A stretch of DNA of 32,410 bases from Thermoanaerobaculia bacterium (GTDB taxonomy: Bacteria; Acidobacteriota; Thermoanaerobaculia; Multivoradales; JAHZIX01), in the NCBI GenBank assembly GCA_027069135.1, contig JALXFE010000047.1:1-32410 (forward strand), written 5' to 3'. The translations under genes were made by a program, and so were the position numbers. Position 1 is the stretch's first letter, and each line of letters opens with the position of its first letter. Under the pieces are notes generated by a model. It searched no databases. It saw only the letters and a program-made list of their open reading frames with translations, and had not been told where the DNA came from. Shown piece by piece: positions 1 through 7,695 of the stretch.

Positions 1-2
1 TC

Positions 3-326
3 CTCCGGGAGGCCTGTGGCGGAGCCCAGATCGTCCCCGTCTATTTCAACTACGGAGACCGGCGAACCTCGGAGCAGGGACATGTCTCCCTCGGCAAGGC
101 GTACCTGGTCGCTCGTCTTCAGCAACTCCTCGAATCGAGCCGCCTCCATCTCCCTAGGCTTCCCGGTACTGAGGACTTGAAACGGGACCTGTTGGACTTC
201 GAGATCCCGGTCCGGACGAATGCCAATGAGCTCTACGGCGCCTTCCGCGTAGGGCCCCAAGACGACCGCGTCACTGCCCTTGGGCTCGCAGTGCAGATCG
301 ATCCTCCCCGTTGGGGCCTTACCTGA
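3..326 (+). CDS. Phage terminase large subunit-like protein, C-terminal end (5' truncated by window)
   Basis: This reading frame is open from the window edge to a TGA at 324-326 and gives 107 residues with no start, so only the 3' end is present. The protein runs GDRRTSEQGHVSLGKAYLVA, then a stretch on excision of short genes-like LQQLLES with LHLPRLP, then LLDFEIPV and YGAFRVGPQDDRVTALGLAV. This order (K-x-x-L-V, LQ-x-LL, leucine-rich LLDF segment, YGAFR-x-G-x-x-DD) is that of the nuclease-domain end of phage terminase-like ATPase/nucleases. The DD pair sits where the family's last metal-binding acids are expected. The family packages phage DNA, but isolated terminase-like genes also occur in bacterial mobile elements. 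No other packaging or structural genes follow, so it may be a remnant. The family call rests on pattern recognition only. Confidence 0.72.
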   Translation, partial: LREACGGAQIVPVYFNYGDRRTSEQGHVSLGKAYLVARLQQLLESSRLHLPRLPGTEDLKRDLLDFEIPVRTNANELYGAFRVGPQDDRVTALGLAVQIDPPRWGLT

Positions 327-654
327 CCCGGCGAGGGCAGGCCAATTCGAGACCCTCCCGCCCAGCGTCCTGTATGCCAGCGTTGCGCTGGAACTTATGC
401 AGACTTGACCATGGAACCTCGCGTGACGCAGAATCTACGAAAGTTTGTAGGCGAAGAATTCGACCACTGAAAGGTGGTCAGCTTGACGGTGGGGAGGTGC
501 ATGTCTTGGAGAGCGGTGGAAACCCGATTACTGCCGAGTACGGGGGTACTGGGAAGATGTTTTGGGGATCCCTTCGCGAAGAAAGACAGAAAGTTCCTGG
601 TTCGAACTGAGCCCGCCTATGGGTCTAAACCTCAAGCGAATCAAGAGCTGGAAG

Positions 655-689
655 GGCCATTTCGAAACGGCTTCAGTTTCGAAATGACC
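655..689. repeat. Inverted repeat with TTTCGAAA cores
   Basis: The arms GGCCATTTCGAAAC (655-668, with one mismatch at 657) and GTTTCGAAATGACC (676-689) are separated by seven bases (ggcttca). Each arm contains the self-palindrome TTTCGAAA, so the element is both an inverted and a direct repeat, as expected of a pair of operator half-sites or a strong hairpin. No T-run follows on either side, so a simple intrinsic terminator is not favoured. Confidence 0.6.
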
Positions 690-706
690 CCCGGTGAGCC
701 TAACAA

Positions 707-718
707 ACAAAGCTTTGT
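707..718. repeat. 12-base perfect palindrome ACAAAGCTTTGT
   Basis: The sequence ACAAAGCTTTGT is its own reverse complement. It lies 18 bases after the larger inverted repeat at 655-689. It could be a second regulator-binding site, but a 12-base palindrome can also arise by chance. Confidence 0.4.
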
Positions 719-842
719 CGCTTCTCCTCAGGGATCTCAAGCAGGAACAGGCTAGCAGAGCATTCGCTCGCTTTAGTCCTGTATAGAATACTGACTCTCT
801 TCAGGTTCCAGTAGGTACTTTTCTCGGATCCGAAGAGCCCCA

Positions 843-918
843 TGGAAGGCGCGGAAAGCCGCGAACCCCCTTCCACCGCGCCTTACGGTCCCTTCCGCGC
901 CCAAGGCAGGCGGGAAGG
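843..918 (+). ncRNA. Possible structured RNA: two adjacent bulged hairpins
   Basis: Hairpin 1 has an outer stem TGGAAGG (843-849)/CCTTCCA (869-875) stacked directly on an inner stem CGCGG (850-854)/CCGCG (859-863) with loop AAAG and a five-base bulge at 864-868. Hairpin 2 pairs CCTTCCGC (891-898) with GCGGGAAGG (910-918), with one bulged G. CCTTCC and GGAAGG recur in both, so alternative pairing between the two is possible. The element lies 200 bases upstream of the nitrilase-like gene. It could be a leader or a small RNA. Only the base pairing is seen; transcription and function are inferred. Confidence 0.3.
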
Positions 919-1117
919 CAAATGGCTCAAAAGCTCGGAGAACAGGGACTTCTGGCTCCCCAAAGAGCTCCGAAGTACTCATTCGAATTTGAGGAGAGTC
1001 AAAATACTTTTATGAATCGCAATCTATATTGAGCGGAGAATCCTTAACCCCTGAAGAATCGTAGACTCTCCTGTCCTAACTCTAAGACCAAACAGAGCTT
1101 TCCCTCTGGAGGCCCAG

Positions 1118-3793
1118 TTGAGCAAAAAAACAACAATTCAAGAATTCATCCTCGGCCTTCAACCCAGAACTTGGCCACTGAACAAGGAGGAAGAACCTCT
1201 AAAGTTAGATGAGTGGTTTCGGTGGCCGCCTGATGTATTCGCTTTAACGTCGCTACTCCTAGGTTGCACAGGAGCTTATCGCCGAGCAGTCTCTCCTCCT
1301 GAGGTTGGCTGGCCAAAGAGTACCTGGCAGAAAGACGCTCGTCAGTTTGCTAGAGAATGGAAAAAGAGCCTACTCCAGAAAAAATCCCTTCCCCAGGGTC
1401 TCAAATCTAGGAAAGAGGCGTTGGAGAGTAACCTTTCTACGAAACTCGACTTGCTCTACGATAGTCTTCCCAAGAAGGGAGCTTGGGTGCTATGTCGATG
1501 TCTACTTGAGTTACATGCAATAGCTGACGAGGCAATGCATGGGATTGGAACAGTCTTCTCTCCGCATAGCAGCGAGAAGGAGAGATACAGCGACAAGGAG
1601 AGATACAGCGACAAGGAGAATTCTGACGAGGAGAATCCTGACGAGCTTCCCGAAAGAAAATACGCGCTTTTCCACCTTCAAGGAAATACTCTTCTATCCC
1701 TAAGAGGGTCATTGTCGAGAATTCCAAAATATAGAGGGATCGTTCTTCCGAAAGCGCGAACCCCCCAGGTCGGGCTCAGCCTTCGATCGCTGTCTCTGCA
1801 TCTCACCTTCCATCAAACTGAAGTAGATGTCGCCTGGTGCGCCTTCCCGTGGCTTAACCTTGACGAAAATACGCTAAACGCCCTCTTGGTGCCTTGGCCA
1901 TACAGGGTTGCACCAACGGACTTCCGCTCTGCTTCACACCCACGAACTCAGGAGGTGCTCGGGGAGTTCCGCTATTTCCACTACAAGCCAAGCTCGTTCA
2001 AGGAACTCGACGTGAAAGATGTAGTTCTCTCTATACGTTCCATCGCAGGTCCTCAGGTTAATAGAGTTCACTTGGTTGTATTTCCCGAGATGGCTCTAAC
2101 CCCTGACGAAATTGAACATCTCAAAGAGGAGCTTGAACGTTTCCCGGCGGACAAAATACCTATGATAGTGGCTGGAGTGAGCGGCAAATTCTCACCTTAC
2201 AATGAGGAGGTACCAAATCGAGATGAGGATCAAACTGTTGAGAGCGTGAAGGCTCCCGAAGGCGCTGTTGGGTTTAATAGAGTGGTACTATCGGTATATT
2301 TTGCGGGCCGGTGGTTCGACGCTATCCAAGATAAACACCATCGATGGTTACTCGACAACCAGCAGGTCCAAAGCTATAACCTAGGCGGATCTCTAGCTGG
2401 GGGCCGAGACTGGTGGGAAGCAATTCATCTCCCCAGACGGCGCCTCTCTATTCTGGCTGCTAGCTCGTGGCTTACCATCTGCCCTCTAATTTGCGAGGAC
2501 CTCGCACGGCAAGAACCTGTATCGGATCTCATCCGAGGTGTTGGACCGACCTTAGTTATTGCCCTCTTGATGGATGGCCCTCAACTCAAACACCGTTGGT
2601 CTGCGCGGTACGCGAGCGTCCTTGCTGATGATCCAGGTTCCTCAGTACTCACACTAACTTCACTCGGAATGGCTCGCCGGTCCCAGAAACACGAGAACAA
2701 TAAGAAAATCGGCAAGGCGCAGGAAGCTCCTGCTTCCCACGCTATCTCTCTGTGGAAAGACAGCGTGGATGGCCTCGTCGAGATATATGCCTCTGAAGAG
2801 GCTGGTATAAAGCCACCGCTAATAATTAGCCTCTCGGCAGTCTGGAATAAGGAGTATTCGGCAGACTCTCGGTCTGAGGCAGACAACTCAGCCACATTCG
2901 TTTATCAAGGTTGGTTCAGGCCAGACCGAGGAGAAGAGGTAGCCTTCGAGGCCGCTCCCCGAGAAATGAGGATCAACCAGATTGCCAATCGGGACGACAT
3001 CGTAGAAAGGCTTCAGCCAAAAGAGGCAATGGAAAGAAATCTTGCTGAGCCGAGAGAAACTGAATACAACACTCGAAACCATGACGCCATACATACGCGA
3101 GCCGCGATTCGCGACATGTGTGAACTAACGCTCTTCACCTACTACATAGATGCTCTTGTCGATACTACGACGGACCCTATGACACTCCTAAGCTGGTTCG
3201 ATGGTGCAGTTCGGACCGGCAATACCGATGACTCTTTCACATTTACGGAAGGCACTATCTCTGCTCTCTGCAGAGATAGTATTAATACTCGAGACTCCAT
3301 TCCTTCAGACATCCCAACCCAACCAATGCTCTACGCCATTGAGTCCGCAACTTCGATGGTTGTCGAGGCTATCGCCTCAATCGATTCAAAAAAGGATCAA
3401 GCGACATATCTCCAAGAGCGTTGGGAGGCGCTGGTTGGACTTGCGAAAAATCACCTCACCTCAATCCTCGTAAAGCTCGACGGGGGACTCGACGAAGAAA
3501 GTTTTAAGAAGGAAGCGCTGGAGACCACTAAGAGAAAAGTTAACGAACCTCTTGGGAAAGGCAGAGAGTTCGTTCGGGTTGCGATTGGCATTCCTCTGGC
3601 AATTCTATGGTCGATCCACTTACGACTTTCCACTAGGAGAAAATTCGGCAATCTTACGGTAGAGCAAGGAGAGTTGATGGAGGTTATTCAAGATACTCTT
3701 GCGCCGAAGAATCTTCCTGACAAAGAGCACTACCACTTGGGTTTTTTAAACTGGAGGAACCGACTGGATAACCCACCGCCGAGATCTAGATAG
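1118..3793 (+). CDS. Large nitrilase-superfamily-like protein (891 aa), possible defence effector
   Basis: The start is TTG at 1118, supported by GGAGG at 1108-1112. The protein carries the Glu-Lys-Cys triad of carbon-nitrogen hydrolases: E324 in VVFPEMAL, K406 in QDKHHRW and C459 in CPLICEDL, with nitrilase-like spacing. The core (about residues 300-570) is flanked by a roughly 300-residue N-terminal region and a 320-residue mainly helical C-terminal region that I do not recognise. Ordinary nitrilases are about 300 residues. Nitrilase domains are fused to reverse transcriptases in class 1 defence-associated RTs (established), but no RT YxDD motif is visible here. Residues about 153-178 form a charged, repeat-coded linker (RYSDKE repeats). 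The gene is clearly AT-richer than its neighbours and uses many rare-looking codons such as AGA, ATA and CTA, suggesting transfer. A role in defence is inference from context. Confidence 0.65.
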   Translation: MSKKTTIQEFILGLQPRTWPLNKEEEPLKLDEWFRWPPDVFALTSLLLGCTGAYRRAVSPPEVGWPKSTWQKDARQFAREWKKSLLQKKSLPQGLKSRKEALESNLSTKLDLLYDSLPKKGAWVLCRCLLELHAIADEAMHGIGTVFSPHSSEKERYSDKERYSDKENSDEENPDELPERKYALFHLQGNTLLSLRGSLSRIPKYRGIVLPKARTPQVGLSLRSLSLHLTFHQTEVDVAWCAFPWLNLDENTLNALLVPWPYRVAPTDFRSASHPRTQEVLGEFRYFHYKPSSFKELDVKDVVLSIRSIAGPQVNRVHLVVFPEMALTPDEIEHLKEELERFPADKIPMIVAGVSGKFSPYNEEVPNRDEDQTVESVKAPEGAVGFNRVVLSVYFAGRWFDAIQDKHHRWLLDNQQVQSYNLGGSLAGGRDWWEAIHLPRRRLSILAASSWLTICPLICEDLARQEPVSDLIRGVGPTLVIALLMDGPQLKHRWSARYASVLADDPGSSVLTLTSLGMARRSQKHENNKKIGKAQEAPASHAISLWKDSVDGLVEIYASEEAGIKPPLIISLSAVWNKEYSADSRSEADNSATFVYQGWFRPDRGEEVAFEAAPREMRINQIANRDDIVERLQPKEAMERNLAEPRETEYNTRNHDAIHTRAAIRDMCELTLFTYYIDALVDTTTDPMTLLSWFDGAVRTGNTDDSFTFTEGTISALCRDSINTRDSIPSDIPTQPMLYAIESATSMVVEAIASIDSKKDQATYLQERWEALVGLAKNHLTSILVKLDGGLDEESFKKEALETTKRKVNEPLGKGREFVRVAIGIPLAILWSIHLRLSTRRKFGNLTVEQGELMEVIQDTLAPKNLPDKEHYHLGFLNWRNRLDNPPPRSR
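1577..1627 (+). repeat. Tandem 18-base repeat inside the nitrilase-like gene
   Basis: Two perfect copies of AAGGAGAGATACAGCGAC (1577-1594 and 1595-1612) are followed by shortened 15-base derivatives (AAGGAGAATTCTGAC and the next GAGGAGAATCCTGAC). They encode KERYSD, KERYSD, KENSD, EENPD, a charged linker. In-frame copy number change would alter linker length without breaking the gene. Confidence 0.85.
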
Positions 3794-4327
3794 ACTAAGA
3801 AGGGCCCAGTGGCCCCATCGAACTCGCAATGGAGTTTCGACGGCGACGAGTAGCCGATATGCAGATGGCCACGGTCTTCTCCAAGAGAAACTCAAGCGTG
3901 AGTCATTTCTTGTCGGCCGAGCTGGGGGCTTGGGCTTGCGAAGTGCTGGAGGCGTCGCCCCCCAATCTAGCATGGCTATCTGCTGGTCCCGGCCTTCGCC
4001 TAAAAGTCACGAGTTTCCATCCAGTCTGGGCGTCGGTCGCGGCCTTGAGTAGTAGTTCACCTTCGGTTGTCCTTTGCAGCACCTCGGGGCGTTCCGGTTT
4101 CGGCCCATTTCTACGGACGTACCGCAAAGCGCGCCGGTTGGGGTCTTCCCGCATCCGGGTAGTCGCCCACCTCACGGAGCGTGGTTTTTTCATGGAAGGC
4201 ACATTCTGTCAAGAAGCTACTGGTCCGAAATTCTCAGGGCAGGCCACGCGACTCCGACCCGGTCGGCTGGCACCTTGATAGGATTGAGGCTTGCGTCAGC
4301 TAACGTTTCTCCGACATGGGCTTTCAT
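3794..4327. other. Intergenic stretch without a supported gene
   Basis: This stretch lies between the nitrilase-like gene and a convergent small membrane protein gene. Frames are open on both strands (plus 3829-4278, minus 3903-4202) but overlap each other. The minus frame from an ATG at 4193 gives an 85-residue-plus basic protein (starting MKKPRSVRW) without a Shine-Dalgarno sequence. I see no family resemblance and would not call either as a gene. Confidence 0.4.
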
Positions 4328-4708
4328 CTATGTGGCTCTCCACAGCCTCTTGAGGCCTTTCTTAACTGCGAGGAGCCAGTTGTAAATAGCCAAGGTCCGC
4401 CGAAACCTCGTGAGTTCCCCAAATGGGTAGGGCTGTATGGCATGCATGCCCGTTGCTGCAACAGCCTTGCAACCGCTTAGTAGGGTATTCACCTCCTCCA
4501 CAGGGATGAGCTCACGCTGTTCATCTCTCGCTAAATACCGATCAAGCGTCAAGTGAATCTCCCTAAATCCAAAGAACGCGCTGTCTAGTTGTCGGTTCTT
4601 GTGCCTTCGCTCAAGCAACGCTACGACGGTAATTAAGAAGGAAAGCAGGCTGGCGCCCGCAGCTATGTCCGGCCAAAGATCCGGCAGGCTAGTCAGTAGA
4701 TCTTTCAT
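4328..4708 (-). CDS. Small membrane protein of unknown function (126 aa)
   Basis: The start is ATG at 4708; the only ribosome-binding-like sequence upstream is weak. One hydrophobic segment lies at about residues 14-31 (DIAAGASLLSFLITVVALL), followed by a positively charged turn (ERRHKNR), which predicts a single-pass protein with its long C-terminal part in the cytoplasm. The rest is mixed helix with no recognisable domain. It is convergent with the nitrilase-like gene. Its upstream region (4709-4790) is short and ends at a possible edge of the IS91-type remnant, so the native promoter may have been disturbed. Single-TM small proteins are common defence-island members, but no function is claimed. 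Confidence 0.5.
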   Translation of the reverse strand: MKDLLTSLPDLWPDIAAGASLLSFLITVVALLERRHKNRQLDSAFFGFREIHLTLDRYLARDEQRELIPVEEVNTLLSGCKAVAATGMHAIQPYPFGELTRFRRTLAIYNWLLAVKKGLKRLWRAT

Positions 4709-4774
4709 GGCTTAGTAGTCGGCTCCGTCGGTCCATTTACCCCTACGTTCGCAAGCTCCATCTTTTAATCCGCT

Positions 4775-4849
4775 GAACGCTATGCGTTCTATCTGACATC
4801 ACTCCACGGCTGTCCCAGCATCGCCATCAGAAGCCAGATGTTAGATAGA
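4775..4849. repeat. Nested inverted repeats at the probable edge of the IS91-type remnant
   Basis: GAACGC (4775-4780) and GCGTTC (4784-4789) form a tight palindrome around TAT. A second, longer inverted repeat pairs TCTATCTGACATC (4788-4800) with GATGTTAGATAGA (4837-4849), 12 of 13 bases. The IS91 family is known to insert beside GTTC/GAAC-type tetranucleotides and to carry hairpins at its ends. A GTTC stands at 4786-4789. That these mark the element end is inference. Confidence 0.4.
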
Positions 4850-5645
4850 GCGTGGTTGGACGAAACCGCGACCCTCGCGGCGACGACGTCTATGGGGATT
4901 CAACCGTACGGCGCGGGGTGCGGAGAGGGTGGTGGGCGGTACAGGAAACTCTCCGTCGGCCTGGTCTCGTCTTTTCGCTGCGATCTTCAAGGCCGTCTCC
5001 AGCTCCCGAGTTGACGATTGGATGATTTCGATGATTTGAGTATACCGCGAACTGGCCCAGCGGGCGCACTTCTCCCGCACCCGCCTCCAGGGCACTCCTT
5101 ACGGGCCCAACTCAGCAGGATCAAGCAACGCGACATGGTGGTGCTCTTTCTCGCGCTGGTGCTTGGGGGCCGCCAAGGCCGGCCAGCTGTCCCACGATCC
5201 TCAGCTTCCCTTCGCCACAGATCGGGCAGATCTGCTGCTGGCGCGCTTCGGGCGAAGGAGCTGGTTCGGCCAGGGGCCCCCAAGCACCAGCTCCCGGCAG
5301 CGCTCCAGCGTCTCGGTGACGGTTGGCAAAGAGCCCGTAGTAGCGGATCCGTACGAAGCCCTCCGGCAGGACGTGCTGGAGGAAGCGACGAATCAGCTCG
5401 TCGGCGGGCAGGTGTAGAAGCCGTCGGCGGCCGTGGTGGCGGTAGTCCTGCCAGCTCAGTACCACGGTATCGCCTTCCAGGCGGACGAGACGTTGGTTGG
5501 AGAGCGCCACCCGGTGGGTATAGCGGGCCAGGTATTTCAAGACCGTCTCCGTCCCCGCGAAGGGAGGCTTGCTGTAGACCACCCACTCCTGCCGGTAGAG
5601 CTGCCCAGGAAGTCGTAACTGACTCGGCCCTGGCGCCCCTGCCGG
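4790..5645 (-). mobile_element. IS91-family insertion sequence remnant
   Basis: The segment contains the C-terminal part of an IS91-type (Y2/HUH rolling-circle) transposase on the minus strand and a 3' flank ending in frames that read NPHRRRRREGRGFVQPRSI, a kind of sequence often seen downstream of IS91 transposases. The N-terminal half with the HUH nuclease motif is missing and the remaining gene has an internal deletion, so the element should be immobile. The lower edge is placed at the inverted repeats at 4775-4849; the upper edge is uncertain and put where the transposase frame meets a stop. Confidence 0.6.
5121..5645 (-). pseudogene. IS91-family transposase, C-terminal fragment with internal deletion
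   Basis: The frame reads LYRQEWVVYSKPPFAG, then VLKYLARYTHRVALSNQRLV, VLSWQDYRHHG, FLQHVLPEGFVRIRYYGLFANRHR and a CxxC zinc-binding end (ICPICGEGK). These are the hallmark C-terminal blocks of IS91/IS801-type transposases. Upstream it continues only to a TAG stop at about 5660. The junction SQLRLPGQLYRQEW brings together two segments (LRLPGQL and LYRQEW) that are normally separated by some 15 residues, pointing to a deletion. The HUH and Y2 active-site region is absent, so the protein cannot be active. Orientation is minus, as for the integrase downstream. Confidence 0.75.
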
Positions 5646-5651
5646 AATAAA

Positions 5652-5938
5652 CTCCCTCCCTTGCTACCCAGGAACTGAATACTCGGTCGCAGATCCGCCA
5701 AGCTCCCTCCGACTCCCGTTCCTCATGGCCGTGGACCTCGTCGCCCACAGCACATGGACGGCCGGTGGAAGGCCCGATCTCCGATCTGCTGCAGGGCTAC
5801 CACCCGCCAGAGGTGGATCCCCATGGAGAGGGCCGACCATTGGCTCTGATTCTCGATGACGCGTCCCTTGAGCCCGGGCTAGCCCGGACCTTTCTCCGCT
5901 TCCCATCGCCCCGCCCTAAGGTCTAGGATCTTTCCATC
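5652..5938. other. Intergenic stretch, no supported gene
   Basis: Between the IS91-type remnant and the small convergent gene. Short frames are open in several phases on both strands, typical of GC-rich DNA, but none has a good ribosome binding site or recognisable product. It may hold further eroded transposase DNA. Confidence 0.4.
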
Positions 5939-6190
5939 ATGGACGACGACCTGGAGGAGCTTCTCGCCTTCGCTGAGGCCGAAGAGGGTCCCTACACCGT
6001 GGACCGCTTCGAGGAGGAGCTTGCCCGCCGCCTGGGGATTCAGCGCGGTCCTGGCGTGGATCAGGTTCGGTGGAGGGAGATTCGGCGAGAATTCATCGGT
6101 GCGCATCCCCAGGCGAAGGCCAAGGGGAAAGAGCTTCAAGAGGAGTTCTTGGTGAAAGCGAGGGAGTGGGACCGCCAGAATCGGGAGTAA
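5939..6190 (+). CDS. Small acidic/helical protein (83 aa), convergent with integrase
   Basis: ATG at 5939 to TAA at 6190 gives a charged protein (MDDDLEELLAFAEAEEG, ELARRLGIQRG, AREWDRQNRE) with protein-like composition and three likely helices. The antisense frame here is far less protein-like. A ribosome binding site is not obvious, so the gene is tentative. It ends 10 bases from the stop of the convergent recombinase gene. Small acidic proteins beside integrases are sometimes excision or control factors, but nothing in this sequence shows a DNA-binding motif. Confidence 0.4.
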   Translation: MDDDLEELLAFAEAEEGPYTVDRFEEELARRLGIQRGPGVDQVRWREIRREFIGAHPQAKAKGKELQEEFLVKAREWDRQNRE

Positions 6191-6200
6191 GGCTTCCGGT

Positions 6201-7106
6201 TCAGCCAGCCTGCCCCGGGATCGCCAGCACCTGCACCGCCCGCCGCTTTGCTCCCTCGTCCCGCCGGTCGTAGCGAGCCGTGGTGGAGGCATCGGCGTGG
6301 CCGGCGAGCTTCTGGACGGTGAAGACATCGACGCCAGCATCGAGGAGGTGGGTGACGGCTGTTCTCCGTAGGTCGTGAGGGGAGAAGCGGTCGGTGCCCG
6401 ATTCTTCCTGTCGGCGGCGGAGGATGTAGGCGATGGATTCGCCGCGGAGGCGGGAGAGGCGCACTTCTCCAGTCTGGCTGACGGGACAGAAGAGGGGGCC
6501 GGGGTCGTCGCCGCGGTGGAGGAGCCAGGTCTTGAGGTGGCGGCAGGCTTGAGTGCCGAGGTAGACCGTGCGCTGCTTCCGGCGCTTCCCCTGGACCAGG
6601 ATGGAGTTGTCGTCGGGAGCGAAGTCCTCGACATCGAGTTGGGCGAGCTCTCCGCGGCGGAGCCCGCACCCGTAGAAGACAGCGAATAGGGCCGCGTCCC
6701 GGGCACCCTTGGGAGTCGTGTCGTCGGTGCAGGCCCGGAAGAGCTTCGCGATCTCGTCGCCTGCCAGTGCCCGGCCGCTGAGGAGATTGGAGCTGCGCAG
6801 GTTTTCGACATCGATGGCGCGGCGGTAGTGGTCGGCATCGACCAGGCCCAGGCGCCAAGTCTGCTTCAGGACGCCCCGGAGGGTCGAGAGCATCTTGTTG
6901 ACCGTGGACGGCTTGTAGCGCTCGGTGAGGGTGATGCGGACCTCCATACTCTCGCGGTAGGTCACCGTCTCCCAGGGGAAGGTGTCGGCGTCGGCGGTAT
7001 CGCTGAGGATGCCGGCGATGATGTCGAGGCATTTCCGCATACCCTGGCTGCCGGCGGAAAGGCTGGCCATGTAGAGCTGGACGGGATTGGCTGTCGTGGC
7101 GGTCAT
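6201..7106 (-). CDS. Tyrosine recombinase / integrase (301 aa)
   Basis: Complete phage-type integrase. The catalytic set is visible: first Arg in GCGLRRGELAQLD, His and Arg in SPHDLRRTAVTHLL, and His and nucleophilic Tyr in KLAGHADASTTARYDRR. An N-terminal SAM-like core-binding domain (about residues 1-100) precedes the catalytic domain. ATG at 7106 is preferred because AAGGGAG lies five bases upstream; an ATG at 7121 would overlap the upstream gene's stop (ATGA) but has no Shine-Dalgarno sequence. Either way translation is coupled to the 80-residue gene. It should catalyse site-specific integration or excision of the element holding these genes. It appears intact, unlike the relic at 9130-9387. 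Confidence 0.9.
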   Translation of the reverse strand: MTATTANPVQLYMASLSAGSQGMRKCLDIIAGILSDTADADTFPWETVTYRESMEVRITLTERYKPSTVNKMLSTLRGVLKQTWRLGLVDADHYRRAIDVENLRSSNLLSGRALAGDEIAKLFRACTDDTTPKGARDAALFAVFYGCGLRRGELAQLDVEDFAPDDNSILVQGKRRKQRTVYLGTQACRHLKTWLLHRGDDPGPLFCPVSQTGEVRLSRLRGESIAYILRRRQEESGTDRFSPHDLRRTAVTHLLDAGVDVFTVQKLAGHADASTTARYDRRDEGAKRRAVQVLAIPGQAG

Positions 7107-7117
7107 TTGGGCTCCCT

Positions 7118-7360
7118 TCATTCGGCGACGGATTCGAGGAATTCGGCAAGGGCTTCGTCGATGCCTCCGTTCAAGCCCCGAAGACGCTGGTAGGCCAGTT
7201 CGATGGCGGTGGGATTGACGCCGTGCTCGGTGCCCTCGTCCCAGCAGCTACCGCAGCTCGGATCGTCGATGACCTGGGCCACCTGCTCGGTGACGGCGGC
7301 GCCGAGCTCTATCCAGCGGTTGGCGAATTCGATGAGGTTGGCGGGGTCGATGTCGTGCAT
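7118..7360 (-). CDS. Small acidic protein (80 aa) coupled to the integrase
   Basis: ATG at 7360 with AAAGGGAGA six bases upstream; the TGA stop at 7118-7120 overlaps an integrase ATG. The protein is acidic and helical with one CxxC pair (SCGSCWDEG), so it could bind a metal, but one pair is not enough for a standard zinc finger. Its position directly in front of the recombinase gene fits an accessory (directionality or control) role, which is inference. I do not recognise a family. Confidence 0.65.
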   Translation of the reverse strand: MHDIDPANLIEFANRWIELGAAVTEQVAQVIDDPSCGSCWDEGTEHGVNPTAIELAYQRLRGLNGGIDEALAEFLESVAE

Positions 7361-7695
7361 GGTACGTCTCCCTTTTTCAGTGCCTTCGGCGGCTTGTCCG
7401 CCGTGCAGGAGTACTAGTAAGTCGGCCCGCGCCGGGTGGTCAACCAGCCGACGACGGATTCTCCGGGGAATCTTTCGGTGAGGAAATCGCTCCGCCTGGA
7501 GGCCATCTCAAAGGACAAGCAGACGGGATGGAGCGCCGGATCTGAGGGCCTGGGACCGGCCTGGAAGGGCCTGCCCGGGGCTCTCGGCAGGTTGGGCTTC
7601 GGGTCCAGGGAGCTGGGGCCTGGAAAGACCTTCCCCACGAGGAAACCGCCCCGGCAGCAGAGCCGAAGCGGCAAGGGACGGAGGGGCCAGGACGA
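7361..7695. other. Intergenic stretch upstream of the integrase pair
   Basis: About 335 bases. It should hold the promoter for the minus-strand 80-aa/integrase pair and the end of the next minus-strand gene. A small hairpin GGCGG/CCGCC with a five-base loop lies near 7390-7405. No supported gene is seen. Confidence 0.4.

Larger units (their letters stand above)
327..1117. other. Gene-poor intergenic stretch with several hairpins
   Basis: About 790 bases between the terminase-like gene and the nitrilase-like gene. Several open frames of 60-100 codons cross it on both strands, but they overlap each other, lack good ribosome binding sites and resemble nothing known to me. The stretch is notable instead for symmetry: an inverted repeat at 655-689, a 12-base palindrome at 707-718 and two bulged hairpins at 843-875 and 891-918. 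From about 930 it becomes AT-richer, as expected of a promoter region for the following gene. Confidence 0.6.

Noticed and set aside
599-625. GGTTCGAA sequence resembling a tRNA T-loop
   Set aside because: No matching acceptor, D or anticodon arms are found around it.
311-755. Open frames of 99 and 93 codons after the terminase-like gene
   Set aside because: They overlap each other and an antisense frame, lack ribosome binding sites and have no recognisable sequence.
3130-3180. YIDALVDTT in the nitrilase-like protein as a possible RT YxDD motif
   Set aside because: It is not YxDD and no other RT motif is present around it, so a class 1 DRT fusion is not supported.
3829-4278. 149-codon plus frame and 99-codon minus frame in the 3.8-4.3 kb gap
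   Set aside because: Mutually overlapping, no Shine-Dalgarno sequence and no family resemblance; kept only as a note on the gap.
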